From contig JAHJOS010000386.1 in NCBI GenBank assembly GCA_018820005.1, forward strand, positions 1 through 16,909: a stretch of DNA of 16,909 nucleotides, read 5' to 3'. Positions 1 through 7,450 of the stretch are shown here, in pieces; position 1 is the stretch's first letter, and each line of letters starts with the position of its first letter. A program made the translations under genes and the position numbers. This DNA is from Alphaproteobacteria bacterium. Lineage in GTDB: Bacteria > Pseudomonadota > Alphaproteobacteria > Rhizobiales > Devosiaceae. A model generated the notes under the pieces. That model did no database searches and had not been told where the DNA came from. It saw nothing but the letters and a program-made list of their open reading frames with translations.

Positions 1-1880
1 AGTTCTCTGACCAATTGGAAGAGAAAATCCGCACCTTTGAAAGCGACAAGATTTCGATTCATATCGTCGGTTTCAGCAAACTGGTGGGGGACCTGATCGA
101 CGGTCTTTATAGCGTCATGCTGTTCTTCGGGATATCGGTTCTGATTGCGGGGATTTTCGTTTATCTCTATATGCGCTGTTTGCGCAGTACATTGCTATTG
201 ATCGGTGTGGCAGTTGCCGGGGTAGTTTGGCTACTCGGCCTTATGCAGTTGCTCGATTATGACCTGGATCCCTATTCGATCCTCGTTCCCTTCTTGATAT
301 TCGCGATTGGCCTGTCCCACGGCACACAAAAGATGAATGGCATTCTGCAGGACATCGGCCGAGGAACGCATAAATACGTCGCGGCACGTTATACCTTCCG
401 CCGGCTATTCCTTACCGGCCTTACCGCGCTTCTGACGAACATCGTCGGCTTTGCGGTCTTGGCAATCATCGACATTCCGGTTATTCGCGATCTGGCGATA
501 ACCACCAGTATTGGCGTTGCCGTACTCATCTTCACCAAGCTGCTGCTGATCCCTGTCGCGCTGTCATACATCGGCGTCAGCAAAAAAGCTGCACTGATTG
601 CACTTGAGAAGGACCAGGCTGGCGCCGAGAACCGCAACTGGCTGGGCCACATCTGGCACGGGCTGGATCGCTTTACTGAGCGGCGCTGGGCAATCGCGGT
701 GATTTCCATATCGGTTGTCGTCACCATCGTCTGCAGCATCGTCATGCTCGATCTCAAGGTCGGTGACCTGGATCCGGGCGCGCCGGAGCTGCGCGCAGAC
801 TCGCGATACAACCAGGACAATGCTTACATCACCAACCACTACGGTCTGTCCAGCGATCAATTCGTCGTGATCATGAAAACCGATCCCGACAGTTGCCGGT
901 TGTACCAGACGCTGCAAACCATGGACCGGCTGGCATGGCAACTGCGCCAGACTCCGGGCGTGCAGACCACCAGTTCGCTTGCCGAGTCGACTCGTTTCGT
1001 TACTGCAGGGATGGCCGAAGGCAGCGGCAAGTGGCTGACCATCAGCCGCGACCAGGCCATCACCAACGCATCGGTTGACGCCGCGATGATTTCTTCGCCC
1101 GGCATCACCAACCAGCAGTGCTCGGTAACCCCACTGATCGCCTATCTGACTGATCACAAGGCCGACACGCTGCGGCGGGTGATGGGAGTAGTCGAAGCTT
1201 TTGCAGCCGAGTACAACACCGCGGCCGATTCAGAGCGTCCGGTCGAGTTTCTCTTGGCCGCAGGCAACGCGGGTATCGAAGCGGCGACCAATATCGAAGT
1301 CGAGAAAGGCATCATCACCATGTACCTAGCGGTATATGGCGCAACCGCTTTGCTCTGTCTGCTGACCTTCCGCAGCATTCGCGCCACCATCGTCGCGCTC
1401 ATTCCACTGGTAATGACCACCATCATCTGCAAGGCGTTGATGGTCTGGCTCGGTATCGGCCTGAAAGTCGCAACCCTGCCGGTCATCGCGGTTGGCGTGG
1501 GAGTAGGTGTGGATTACGCGCTCTATTTGCTCAGCGTGCAGATTGCCGTGCAGGAACGGGGTGGCTCGCTTGCGGTTGCATATCGCCGGTCGCTGGACTT
1601 TACCGGGCGCGTGGTCGCGCTGGTCGGGTTGACGATGGCGGCAGGCGTGATCACCTGGGCTTGGTCGCCAATCAAGTTCCAGGCGGACATGGGCATTCTG
1701 CTGACCTTCATGTTCCTGTGGAACATGCTGGGTGCATTGGTGCTGGTCCCTGCCTTGTCGCATTTCATGCTGAACCCAAAGACCCCGGCTGCCTCGCCGG
1801 AGTCACCGGCCATGCTTGATACCCCGGTCGAACAGGCTACTCAGAAAAAAAAACTAACTGACGCGGCTGCCGCTCATTGA
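1..1880 (+). CDS. RND superfamily (MMPL-type) transporter, 5' end outside the window
   Basis: This is an inner-membrane RND/MMPL-family exporter or lipid/hydrophobe transporter, cut by the left edge: the frame is open from base 3 (reading FSDQLEEK), so a TTG at 15 is not the real start. About 625 residues remain of a family usually near 780-900. The first transmembrane helix and most of the first periplasmic loop are missing. The visible part has five hydrophobic helices (about nt 105-590), then a helix at about nt 685-750, a large periplasmic domain (about nt 760-1300), and five more helices (about nt 1310-1770). The last group contains GVGVGVDYALYLLS, the typical RND repeat-signature segment. 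The C-terminal tail is short and polar with a KKK stretch encoded by nine consecutive A bases (1845-1853). MMPL-type RND pumps often accompany steroid- and terpenoid-type catabolic clusters. Moving the pathway substrate across the membrane is inference from context. Confidence 0.9.
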   Translation, partial: FSDQLEEKIRTFESDKISIHIVGFSKLVGDLIDGLYSVMLFFGISVLIAGIFVYLYMRCLRSTLLLIGVAVAGVVWLLGLMQLLDYDLDPYSILVPFLIFAIGLSHGTQKMNGILQDIGRGTHKYVAARYTFRRLFLTGLTALLTNIVGFAVLAIIDIPVIRDLAITTSIGVAVLIFTKLLLIPVALSYIGVSKKAALIALEKDQAGAENRNWLGHIWHGLDRFTERRWAIAVISISVVVTIVCSIVMLDLKVGDLDPGAPELRADSRYNQDNAYITNHYGLSSDQFVVIMKTDPDSCRLYQTLQTMDRLAWQLRQTPGVQTTSSLAESTRFVTAGMAEGSGKWLTISRDQAITNASVDAAMISSPGITNQQCSVTPLIAYLTDHKADTLRRVMGVVEAFAAEYNTAADSERPVEFLLAAGNAGIEAATNIEVEKGIITMYLAVYGATALLCLLTFRSIRATIVALIPLVMTTIICKALMVWLGIGLKVATLPVIAVGVGVGVDYALYLLSVQIAVQERGGSLAVAYRRSLDFTGRVVALVGLTMAAGVITWAWSPIKFQADMGILLTFMFLWNMLGALVLVPALSHFMLNPKTPAASPESPAMLDTPVEQATQKKKLTDAAAAH

Positions 1881-1959
1881 TCGGACGCGCCCGGTTGGCG
1901 CTTCCACTGACTGTAAAGCCAAGCCCAGAGCTATGGCGCGCTATTGAAGGGAGAGGGTT

Positions 1960-2931
1960 ATGTTCGAGTTGTTGATGAGTGCCGACATGATGGTTCCGGA
2001 TCCGGACGGGATGACGGAAAAGCTGGTGGATAAGCTCGGCATCTTTAAGCATGAGCGCTGGCGCCAGGCGTTCGATAACCATCCGTACATCGCGCATTTT
2101 TTGCGCGTGCACAAGTCACTAGCAGTGTCGCCCACCCGTATCGAGCCGCAGTGGCATCTGGATCGGCCAAATCCAGGCGATCCGCTGTTTCACGATTTTC
2201 TAGAAAGCCTCAAGGACTATCAGGGCCACCATCGACCCATGATCACTCACTCGATCGTGCTCGCGCTGCATGGCGACAAGTTCGATGCCCTGGTCAGTAA
2301 ATTAATGCGCCGTCGCCTGCCATTCCGCATGGCCCAGCGCACACCGGAAATGCCGTTCGATCGCCTGTGGTTGGGCGCAACGCCGGAGAAGCCGTATTAC
2401 GAGCCATCCGTCGACGGCGGCCTGTGCATCGAAATCATGCCCACCGAACCATTGCAGATGCCGCCGGAAACCTATGCAACGCCGCCGGCGCAGCCGCGTG
2501 AGCAGAAGCCGGGCGACATGGTGCGTGTTACGGCGCGAGGTTTTTTGGTGCGCGATCTCGATGAAACGCTGCGCAAGCTTTCTACCAACCTCGACTGGGA
2601 GCCGTCCTGCCCGGTTGAGAACATTGCAAGTGAAGGCTACCGCCGAGCGCGCATGGGCTTTACCGTCGCCAATAGCGCCACGCTGGACGTGCTCGAGGCA
2701 ACTTACTGGAATACCGACGCCGGTCATTATGTAAACAACTGGGGGCCGGGCCCGTATTACATCCGCATCGGCGTCAATGATCTGGCCGCCAAAGCTGAAG
2801 ATTTGCGCGCTCGCGGTACGGCCTTCGAGTGGATCGAGTCGTCCGAAGCCGTAGGCGGCAAGCCGCTGATCAAGATCGATCCGAAAGAATTGGATGGCCA
2901 GGTGTTCGAGTTCGAGGAGTGCTCCGTATGA
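1960..2931 (+). CDS. Two-domain VOC (glyoxalase/bleomycin-resistance fold) protein
   Basis: This 323-residue protein has the pattern of two VOC modules. The N-terminal half (about 1-165) ends in a strand typical of the fold (LCIEIMP). A linker rich in proline follows, and a clearer module runs from about 190 to 321, opening VRVTARGFLVRDLDETLRKLSTNLDW and ending GQVFEFEEC. The spacing resembles extradiol-dioxygenase-like or epimerase-like VOC proteins. I cannot assign the full set of metal ligands, so the reaction is unknown. The start is supported by a GAAGGGAGAGG ribosome site 5-10 nt upstream. The stop codon overlaps the next gene's start (ATGA), so translation of the enoyl-CoA hydratase is probably coupled. 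It lies 79 bp after the RND gene and is likely in the same operon. Possible roles are isomerase, lyase or ring-cleavage-type oxygenase acting on a pathway intermediate (inference). Confidence 0.75.
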   Translation: MFELLMSADMMVPDPDGMTEKLVDKLGIFKHERWRQAFDNHPYIAHFLRVHKSLAVSPTRIEPQWHLDRPNPGDPLFHDFLESLKDYQGHHRPMITHSIVLALHGDKFDALVSKLMRRRLPFRMAQRTPEMPFDRLWLGATPEKPYYEPSVDGGLCIEIMPTEPLQMPPETYATPPAQPREQKPGDMVRVTARGFLVRDLDETLRKLSTNLDWEPSCPVENIASEGYRRARMGFTVANSATLDVLEATYWNTDAGHYVNNWGPGPYYIRIGVNDLAAKAEDLRARGTAFEWIESSEAVGGKPLIKIDPKELDGQVFEFEECSV

Positions 2932-3746
2932 GCGCCGAGGTCAATCAGCAGGCACCGCTGGTTATCAACGAGTCAGTCCGGGTAGAGCGCGGCGTCTCGG
3001 TCGGCTGGGTCGTATTGACCCGCCCGGGCCAGATCAACGCGATCAACGACAGCATCCGTCAGGGTGTTCCTCAGGCGCTCCAATTGCTCGACAATGACCC
3101 GCAGGTGCGGGTCATTGTCATCCGCGGAGAAGGCGAGCGTGGATTTTGCGCTGGCGCCGACATCAAGGAGCGTCGCGGTGAAGAAACCTCTCTGCAGGTG
3201 CGCCAGCGGATGGAGCGTTCGCGCTGGATCGAGTCGCTCGACGGAATAGCCAAGCCGGTCATCGCTGCAATCCAGGGTTACTGCATGGGTGGTGGGCTGG
3301 AATTTGCGTTGGCTTGCGATATTCGATTCGCGGCCCCCAATGCGATTTTTGCGCTTCCGGAAACCGGTTTGGGCCTGATTCCTGGCGGTGGCGGTACTCA
3401 GCGGCTTTCGCGGGTCGTGGCGCCGGGGCGCGCCCTCGATATGCTGCTGACGGGTGACCGTATGAATGCTGATCAGGCGTTCCAGATCGGGCTGGTCAGC
3501 CGCCTGGCTACCGACAACGCGACTCTGGTCGAGGAGGTCAGGGTTTTTGCCGAGCGCATCGCCAGTAAGCCGCCAGCGGCGTCGGCCTTCGTCAAGCAGG
3601 CCGCTCGAGCTGCGCTGGAACTGGACCTGAAAAGCGGACTCAATCTCGAACTCGACCTGTTTGCCCTTCTAGCGCCGACAAAGGATGTGCGCGAAGCAGC
3701 GCAAGCTTTTAGTGAGCGACGCGAGCCGCGCTTCACGGGCGAGTAG
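2928..3746 (+). CDS. Enoyl-CoA hydratase/isomerase family protein (crotonase fold)
   Basis: A 272-residue crotonase. It probably hydrates a trans-2-enoyl-CoA during CoA-dependent side-chain or ring degradation. Visible signatures are the oxyanion-hole/CoA-binding stretch GFCAGADI (72-79), GGGLEFALACDIRFA (121-135) and LPETGLGLIPGGGGTQRL (143-160). Glu125 and Glu145 are 20 residues apart and match the two catalytic glutamates (E144 and E164) of rat mitochondrial enoyl-CoA hydratase, so hydratase activity is plausible. Length is typical. The start at 2928 is preferred over an upstream in-frame ATG at 2829 because the homologous protein begins there, a GAGGAG site sits at 2914-2919, and the ATG overlaps the previous stop by ATGA. 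It is followed 36 bp later by an SDR dehydrogenase, fitting successive hydration and oxidation steps. Substrate unknown. The symbol is left blank because the family has many paralogues. Confidence 0.92.
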   Translation: MSAEVNQQAPLVINESVRVERGVSVGWVVLTRPGQINAINDSIRQGVPQALQLLDNDPQVRVIVIRGEGERGFCAGADIKERRGEETSLQVRQRMERSRWIESLDGIAKPVIAAIQGYCMGGGLEFALACDIRFAAPNAIFALPETGLGLIPGGGGTQRLSRVVAPGRALDMLLTGDRMNADQAFQIGLVSRLATDNATLVEEVRVFAERIASKPPAASAFVKQAARAALELDLKSGLNLELDLFALLAPTKDVREAAQAFSERREPRFTGE

Positions 3747-3759
3747 GATTGGCATGGCT

Positions 3760-3767
3760 AACAAGAA
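3760..3767 (+). promoter_or_regulatory. AANAANAA leader motif (Hfq/Crc-type) before SDR
   Basis: AACAAGAA lies just upstream of the ribosome site of the SDR at 3783. In Pseudomonas, AANAANAA near a start codon is the catabolite-activity motif bound by Hfq with Crc to block translation. Assignment here is by sequence match and position only. Confidence 0.45.
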
Positions 3768-3782
3768 AATAAGGAACACCAG

Positions 3783-4601
3783 ATGAGCATGGGCAAGCTG
3801 GCAGGGCGGGTTGCGATCGTCACCGGTGGTGGCAACGGGCTGGGCGCCGAGTGCGCTCGGGTGCTGGCCGAGCACGGCGCCTCTGTCGCCGTAGTAGATG
3901 TCGACGGCGACGCCGCCAACCGTGTGGCGGAGTCGATATTGGCGCAAGGCATGCCAGCTCAAGGCTTTCGCGCCGATGTCTCTTCCGAGGAAGACGTCAA
4001 GGCGGTGATCGCCCAGGTAACGGAGAAATTTGGTCGGATCGACGTGCTGCACAACAATGCGGCCGTGCTCAACGCCGACCAGCGCCAGCGGGACCGTGAT
4101 CTGGCCAACCTGGATATGGAAGCATTCGACCGCGCCATAGCGGTCAATTTGCGGGGCGCCGTACTCTGCACCAAATACGTCATTCCGGTGATGTTGGAGC
4201 AGGGCAAAGGCTCGATCATTTTCGCCACCTCCGGGTTGGGGATGCAGGGCGACATGTCGCTGACTGGATATGCGACCTCCAAAGCGGCGCTGATGATGCT
4301 TCCGCGCCTGGTCGCTTCCCAATACGGTAAGCAAGGCATCCGTGGCAATGCAGTGCAGATCGGCCTCGCACCGCAGCACGAGATGCCCGCGCCACTGCTG
4401 GAAATCATGCGCGACAACCATTGCACGGCCGAACTGGGAACGCCAAGGCAGATTGCCGATGTGGTCGCGTTCCTGGCCTCTGATGAGTCCTCGTTCGTGA
4501 CCGGTACAACGTTCGTCGCAGACGGTGGATTCAGTAGCCACACGCCTTCTCTCGTAGCCATGCGGGCCCTGTTTGAAAAGATGGGTCGAACAGGCATGTA
4601 A
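3783..4601 (+). CDS. Short-chain dehydrogenase/reductase (SDR), probably NAD-dependent
   Basis: A classical SDR of 272 residues. It shows the cofactor motif TGGGNGLG (14-21), acidic residues after the second strand (VDVDGD, D39/D41 region) that favour NAD over NADP, NNAA (91-94), Asn122 in VNLRG, Ser150 and the catalytic YATSK (Tyr163, Lys167). An unusual point is that the usual PG after the sixth strand is replaced by IGLAPQHE (around 203-210), so the substrate loop may differ from common family members. The reaction is presumably oxidation of a hydroxyacyl-CoA or alcohol intermediate, since it follows the enoyl-CoA hydratase directly. The ATG at 3783 has an AAGGAA site 8-10 nt upstream and an AAN-repeat leader (AACAAGAA at 3760-3767). 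An alternative Met two codons in cannot be excluded. It appears to be the last gene of the first plus-strand group. Confidence 0.92.
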   Translation: MSMGKLAGRVAIVTGGGNGLGAECARVLAEHGASVAVVDVDGDAANRVAESILAQGMPAQGFRADVSSEEDVKAVIAQVTEKFGRIDVLHNNAAVLNADQRQRDRDLANLDMEAFDRAIAVNLRGAVLCTKYVIPVMLEQGKGSIIFATSGLGMQGDMSLTGYATSKAALMMLPRLVASQYGKQGIRGNAVQIGLAPQHEMPAPLLEIMRDNHCTAELGTPRQIADVVAFLASDESSFVTGTTFVADGGFSSHTPSLVAMRALFEKMGRTGM

Positions 4602-4610
4602 GGACTGATC

Positions 4611-4636
4611 GCCCGGCCCGCGTAACAAAGCCGGGC
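4611..4636 (+). terminator. Weak candidate terminator hairpin after SDR
   Basis: GCCCGGC (4611-4617) and GCCGGGC (4630-4636) form a perfect 7-bp GC-rich stem with a 12-nt loop, starting ten bases after the SDR stop codon. No T-run follows, so it is not a classical intrinsic terminator. It may instead be a 3'-end-stabilising or Rho-associated hairpin. Confidence 0.4.
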
Positions 4637-4792
4637 GCACCGTCGAACTTGACTTGAGACGTCGTCTGAGAGCGGCCTTTGTTCCGGGAATGTGCTGCAT
4701 ATACGGCAGGTTACGCGCACTGCCGCTTGGGTAGGCGCGAGCTTGCTCGAAAGCGGGGCTAGACGCGCCATTGGTTTCTATTTCTCGCCTGT

Positions 4793-4822
4793 TTGCGAGC
4801 AGCTCGTTCTATTAAATATATT
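4793..4822 (+). promoter_or_regulatory. Possible sigma70-type promoter for the FAD oxidoreductase
   Basis: TTGCGA (about 4793-4798, 4 of 6 to the -35 consensus) and TATATT (4817-4822, 5 of 6 to the -10 consensus) are separated by 18 bp. Transcription would begin near 4829, placing the inverted repeat 4845-4861 just downstream of the start, where a repressor would block elongation. The implied 5' leader is about 265 nt. This is a read by eye and a weak match. Confidence 0.3.
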
Positions 4823-4844
4823 GCACGTCGCTGCTCTACGACTC

Positions 4845-4861
4845 TTTTACCGTTGGTAAAA
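4845..4861. promoter_or_regulatory. Operator-like inverted repeat, likely TetR target
   Basis: TTTTACC (4845-4851) and GGTAAAA (4855-4861) are perfect inverted repeats of 7 bp around a 3-bp centre. The design TTTnACC-N3-GGTnAAA is the same as the core of the stronger palindrome in front of the TetR gene at 7451-7475. This suggests the same repressor binds both sites and controls the FAD oxidoreductase. Function is inferred from symmetry and similarity. Confidence 0.5.
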
Positions 4862-5065
4862 CGGATGCCGCGTTGCCCGGTGACGTTTGTTGTTAGGGTG
4901 CTGCTCAGCGCCAAGATGTGGGCAACAGACAAACCTTTACCGTCTTGCTTGAATGCGATTTCTCTGGCTCTGCCGGGCGGTCAATCGCGTTCGCGTTGCC
5001 CTGTGTTGTGGCTCTAAACCGAACTCTTGCAAGCGGATTGCAGCGGCTTTTGCGTTGGGCAAATG

Positions 5066-5091
5066 TTGTTGGAGTCCGATAGGACCAACAA
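5066..5091 (+). promoter_or_regulatory. Leader hairpin occluding the ribosome site of the FAD oxidoreductase
   Basis: TTGTTG (5066-5071) pairs with CAACAA (5086-5091), and GTCC (5074-5077) pairs with GGAC (5082-5085). A 2-nt bulge (GA) lies on the left arm and GATA forms the loop. The only reasonable Shine-Dalgarno, AGGA at 5081-5084, sits at the loop-stem edge, three bases before the stem ends and the ATG follows at 5095. The fold could limit translation unless opened. It was recognised by eye, without energy calculation. Confidence 0.4.
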
Positions 5092-5094
5092 AGA

Positions 5095-6687
5095 ATGAAT
5101 AATAAAAATACAGATTTCGACGTCATCATCGTCGGCGGCGGCACGAACGGCTTGTCAGCGGGCTGCTATCTGGGGCTGGAAGGCAAGAAGGTACTGGTGC
5201 TTGAAGCCCTGGACAAAGTCGGCGGAATGGCTTCCTCGGGATACTTGATCCCCGAGGCGCCCCAGCATCTTGTCCATCCCTGTGCACTGGACATGATGTC
5301 GATGCGGGTTCACGCCCATGTTCCGAAGGAACTTGATCTCGAGCGGCACGGGTTTAGGTCGATAGAGCTGGCGCCGGGTTATGTCTACCTGCATCCGGAC
5401 GGTACGTCGCTGATCTTCTGGCGAGACCGCAACAAAACTGCAGCGGAAATCAGACGCTACAGCGAAGCTGACGCAGCGGCGTTTCTCAAGTTCATGGACG
5501 TGATCGACATGTTTTTGGACATCGCGTTGCCGATGATGCGCGCAGACCCGGCCGAACTGAATCTGGGGGCCAAGTTCAAGGTCATCGGCTCTGCGCTGAA
5601 GAACCGCAAGCTCAAACCAGAGCTGATGGCACTGATGACCGGCTCGGCTCATCAGGCAGCTCGTGAACGCTTTGAGCATCCCGTGACGATATCGGCCATG
5701 TGCGCGTTGACCGGACTCGCGGGCGATATTAGTGCAGATGGCGGCGGCATCTATTACGCGTTGCTGGGCTTCCTTCATCGCTTTGGCGTCGGACGAGTAC
5801 TGGGCGGCATGCAGCAGCTGAGCAACGCCATGCAGTCACGGCTCGAAGAGCTCGGTGGGCAAGTACTAATCAGCGCGTCGGTTGCCGAGATCGTCTCTGT
5901 TAGTGGGCAGATAAAGGGCGTGCGTTTGACGGACGGACGCGAATTCACCGCGCACGCAGTGATTGCCGGCTGTCATCCCAAGGTAGCGCTGGAAATGGTC
6001 AGTACCGGTGAGATCCCGTCCTACCTTTTGACACGTATCGCAATGGCCCCGGCCAACGCCAAAGGCTCGGGTCCGTTGAAAGTGGACGTCGCCTTGAGCG
6101 GGCAAATATCGGTGCCCAGGTTTGAAGCGGCCAGAGGCGACGGTGTCGACCTGCGCAACACCTGCCTGCTGATCGGCACCGAGGAGGCGGTACTGGAGAA
6201 CTTCGCAGCGTGCATACGGGGTGAGGTACCGAAACTTCCCTACATCACCATGGCGGCTCCCAGCGCGGCGGATCCGTCCCAGGCACCCGCTGGCCAGGAC
6301 GTTCTATATATCTATCCGCCAGTGATGCCGGTCGACCCCGTGGAAGGATGGGAAGCGATCAGAGAGCGTGTGGCCGATCAGGTCATCGATCAGACTTCGG
6401 AATATGTAGAAGGGATCAAGGGCCAGATCATCGGCCGTCGAATCGAAGCTGCCCCTGATTTCACTGCGCGTTTGAATACGGTGAATGGCTGCGTCGTACA
6501 TATCGATACCACCACAATGCGCTCCAGTACCATGCGCCCAGCCCATGGGCTCGGTGGCAACACCTTGCCAGTGGCGGGACTGTACCTGGGCAGCGCCGGT
6601 ATCCACCCGGGCGGGGGTGTAAACGGAATGGCCGGGCGCCTGGCTGCCAAACGCGTCGCCAAATATCTGGCCAAGGTAGGTAAATAG
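5095..6687 (+). CDS. CrtI/phytoene desaturase-like FAD-dependent oxidoreductase
   Basis: A 530-residue flavoprotein of the phytoene-dehydrogenase/NAD(P)-FAD oxidoreductase group. The N-terminal Rossmann dinucleotide motif reads VIIVGGGTNGLSAGCYLGLEG (about 10-30), with an acidic residue ending the second strand (VLEA) and GG of the FAD-contact loop (KVGGMAS). The C-terminal FAD segment LYLGSAGIHPGGGVNGMAGRLAA (about 497-519) is characteristic. The middle contains the substrate domain. Such enzymes dehydrogenate, isomerise or saturate hydrophobic polycyclic or polyene compounds. This one is not in a carotenoid cluster, since no phytoene synthase or cyclase gene is visible, so a catabolic dehydrogenation is inferred. 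It stands alone between a regulated gap and a convergent TetR gene, and codons 2-5 carry an AATAATAAAAA run matching the Hfq/Crc motif. A paralogue of equal length lies at 12318-13901 on the other strand. Confidence 0.88.
   Translation: MNNKNTDFDVIIVGGGTNGLSAGCYLGLEGKKVLVLEALDKVGGMASSGYLIPEAPQHLVHPCALDMMSMRVHAHVPKELDLERHGFRSIELAPGYVYLHPDGTSLIFWRDRNKTAAEIRRYSEADAAAFLKFMDVIDMFLDIALPMMRADPAELNLGAKFKVIGSALKNRKLKPELMALMTGSAHQAARERFEHPVTISAMCALTGLAGDISADGGGIYYALLGFLHRFGVGRVLGGMQQLSNAMQSRLEELGGQVLISASVAEIVSVSGQIKGVRLTDGREFTAHAVIAGCHPKVALEMVSTGEIPSYLLTRIAMAPANAKGSGPLKVDVALSGQISVPRFEAARGDGVDLRNTCLLIGTEEAVLENFAACIRGEVPKLPYITMAAPSAADPSQAPAGQDVLYIYPPVMPVDPVEGWEAIRERVADQVIDQTSEYVEGIKGQIIGRRIEAAPDFTARLNTVNGCVVHIDTTTMRSSTMRPAHGLGGNTLPVAGLYLGSAGIHPGGGVNGMAGRLAAKRVAKYLAKVGK
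5098..5108 (+). promoter_or_regulatory. AANAANAA motif in codons 2-5 of the FAD oxidoreductase
   Basis: AATAATAAAAA immediately follows the ATG at 5095 and fits the repeated AAN pattern bound by Pseudomonas Hfq/Crc. It also encodes Asn-Asn-Lys-Asn, so the match could partly reflect an ordinary AT-rich start region. Confidence 0.35.
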
Positions 6688-6748
6688 CGAAGCTGTCTCT
6701 TCGAAAAAGGCTGCGCGTCTTAACTCGCATGCCGGTTTCGCTGAATCG

Positions 6749-7411
6749 CTATCGGGGCGCCTGGTCTTCACGGCCAGACGCAACCGAGATACCCGCCAGG
6801 ATGAAATCCGCAGAATGTTGCCGCCAGATCGCCATGCCCTCGGGTGAGGCGGTATCCAGTCCGGTCAGGGTAGACATCGAATAACGATTGGTGAACCAGC
6901 CGGTGGTGACTAGCGCCGCTGTGGCAAGAAGCAATCTTGGATTGATTCCGTTCTTGAAATCTCCCGTGGCGGCGCCGCGTTGGAGGATGGTATCGAGTTT
7001 GGCAATCAGCCCCGGCGCCATTTCAAGGAATCGGTTGCGCGGTGTTTCGTGGGCATCGTGGTAACGGATGCCCTCCAGTGCCAGTGCGCCGAGTAGCGGG
7101 TCGTGGCAGTACTGGTCGAAGAACCGGTTAAGCATCGCTCGCAACGCAGCGGGTGGCGTCAGCTGCTCGATTTCCAACGCTACCAGCTCGGACATGATGC
7201 TTTCAGACGATTCATCGAGCACCGCGACGAACAGGTTCTCCTTAGAGCCGTAGTAGTGATAGACAAGCTGCTTGGTGACCCCCGCTTCCTGCGCGATGGT
7301 TTCCACCCTCGCACCGCCAAGCCCTTTGCTGCCGAACTCGTTGCGCGCGGCAGCCAACAGTTTGTTCATCGTGTTGCGCTTGCCTGACTCGGCCGGCTCC
7401 GAACTCTTCAC
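6749..7411 (-). CDS. TetR/AcrR-family transcriptional repressor
   Basis: A 220-residue TetR-family regulator. The N-terminal helix-turn-helix reads RVETIAQEAGVTKQLVYHYYGSKENLF (about 35-61), with the family's typical YxYYGSKENLF recognition end. The C-terminal ligand domain (about 75-210) is helical and probably senses a pathway metabolite. The start is the GTG at 7411: an ideal AAGGAG site sits 9 nt upstream, and the usual family N-terminus begins there. An upstream ATG at 7561 would add 50 residues of unlikely sequence and would run through the operator, so it is rejected. A 25-bp palindrome lies about 40 bp upstream (7451-7475), suggesting autoregulation. The leader also contains AATAAGAA. 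The gene is convergent with the FAD oxidoreductase (61 bp between stops) and divergent from the P450 remnant and its downstream genes. Ligand unknown. Confidence 0.93.
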   Translation of the reverse strand: MKSSEPAESGKRNTMNKLLAAARNEFGSKGLGGARVETIAQEAGVTKQLVYHYYGSKENLFVAVLDESSESIMSELVALEIEQLTPPAALRAMLNRFFDQYCHDPLLGALALEGIRYHDAHETPRNRFLEMAPGLIAKLDTILQRGAATGDFKNGINPRLLLATAALVTTGWFTNRYSMSTLTGLDTASPEGMAIWRQHSADFILAGISVASGREDQAPR

Positions 7412-7412
7412 G

Positions 7413-7420
7413 TTCTTATT
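7413..7420 (-). promoter_or_regulatory. AANAANAA leader motif before tetR gene
   Basis: On the minus strand AATAAGAA lies between the AAGGAG ribosome site and the GTG start of the TetR gene. It matches the Pseudomonas Hfq/Crc motif; a single 8-base match is weak evidence on its own. Confidence 0.35.
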
Positions 7421-7450
7421 CTCCTTATAGTGACTGCCAGAGGCTGGGCG

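Larger units (their letters stand above)
4602..5094 (+). other. 493-bp intergenic regulatory region
   Basis: No convincing gene lies in this gap; the short open frames within it lack protein-like composition and ribosome sites. It contains the weak terminator hairpin, an AT-rich patch (4811-4822) with a possible promoter, an operator-like inverted repeat (4845-4861) and a leader hairpin touching the ribosome site of the following FAD oxidoreductase. Smaller inverted repeats are also visible (CGAGC/GCTCG near 4740-4750, CTCGC/GCGAG near 4783-4799). The length and contents suggest that the gene at 5095 starts its own transcript. Confidence 0.5.

Noticed and set aside
564..1157. 197-codon open frame on the minus strand
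   Set aside because: Shadow of the RND transporter; no ribosome site, no membrane or domain pattern.
2829..2927. Upstream start for the enoyl-CoA hydratase
   Set aside because: It overlaps the VOC gene by 100 bases, encodes an Arg-rich stretch not seen in crotonases, and the ATGA-coupled start with GAGGAG is better.
3669..4700. 343-codon open frame on the minus strand
   Set aside because: It is the antisense shadow of the SDR at 3783-4601; its product is rich in His/Arg/Gln without any domain pattern.
4793..5017. 74-codon open frame in the intergenic gap
   Set aside because: No ribosome site or protein-like pattern; it overlaps the possible promoter and operator repeat.
6688..6703. CGAAG/CTTCG hairpin between the FAD oxidoreductase and the TetR gene as terminator
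   Set aside because: The stem is only 5 bp, includes the region of the stop codon and is followed by A rather than T on the plus strand.
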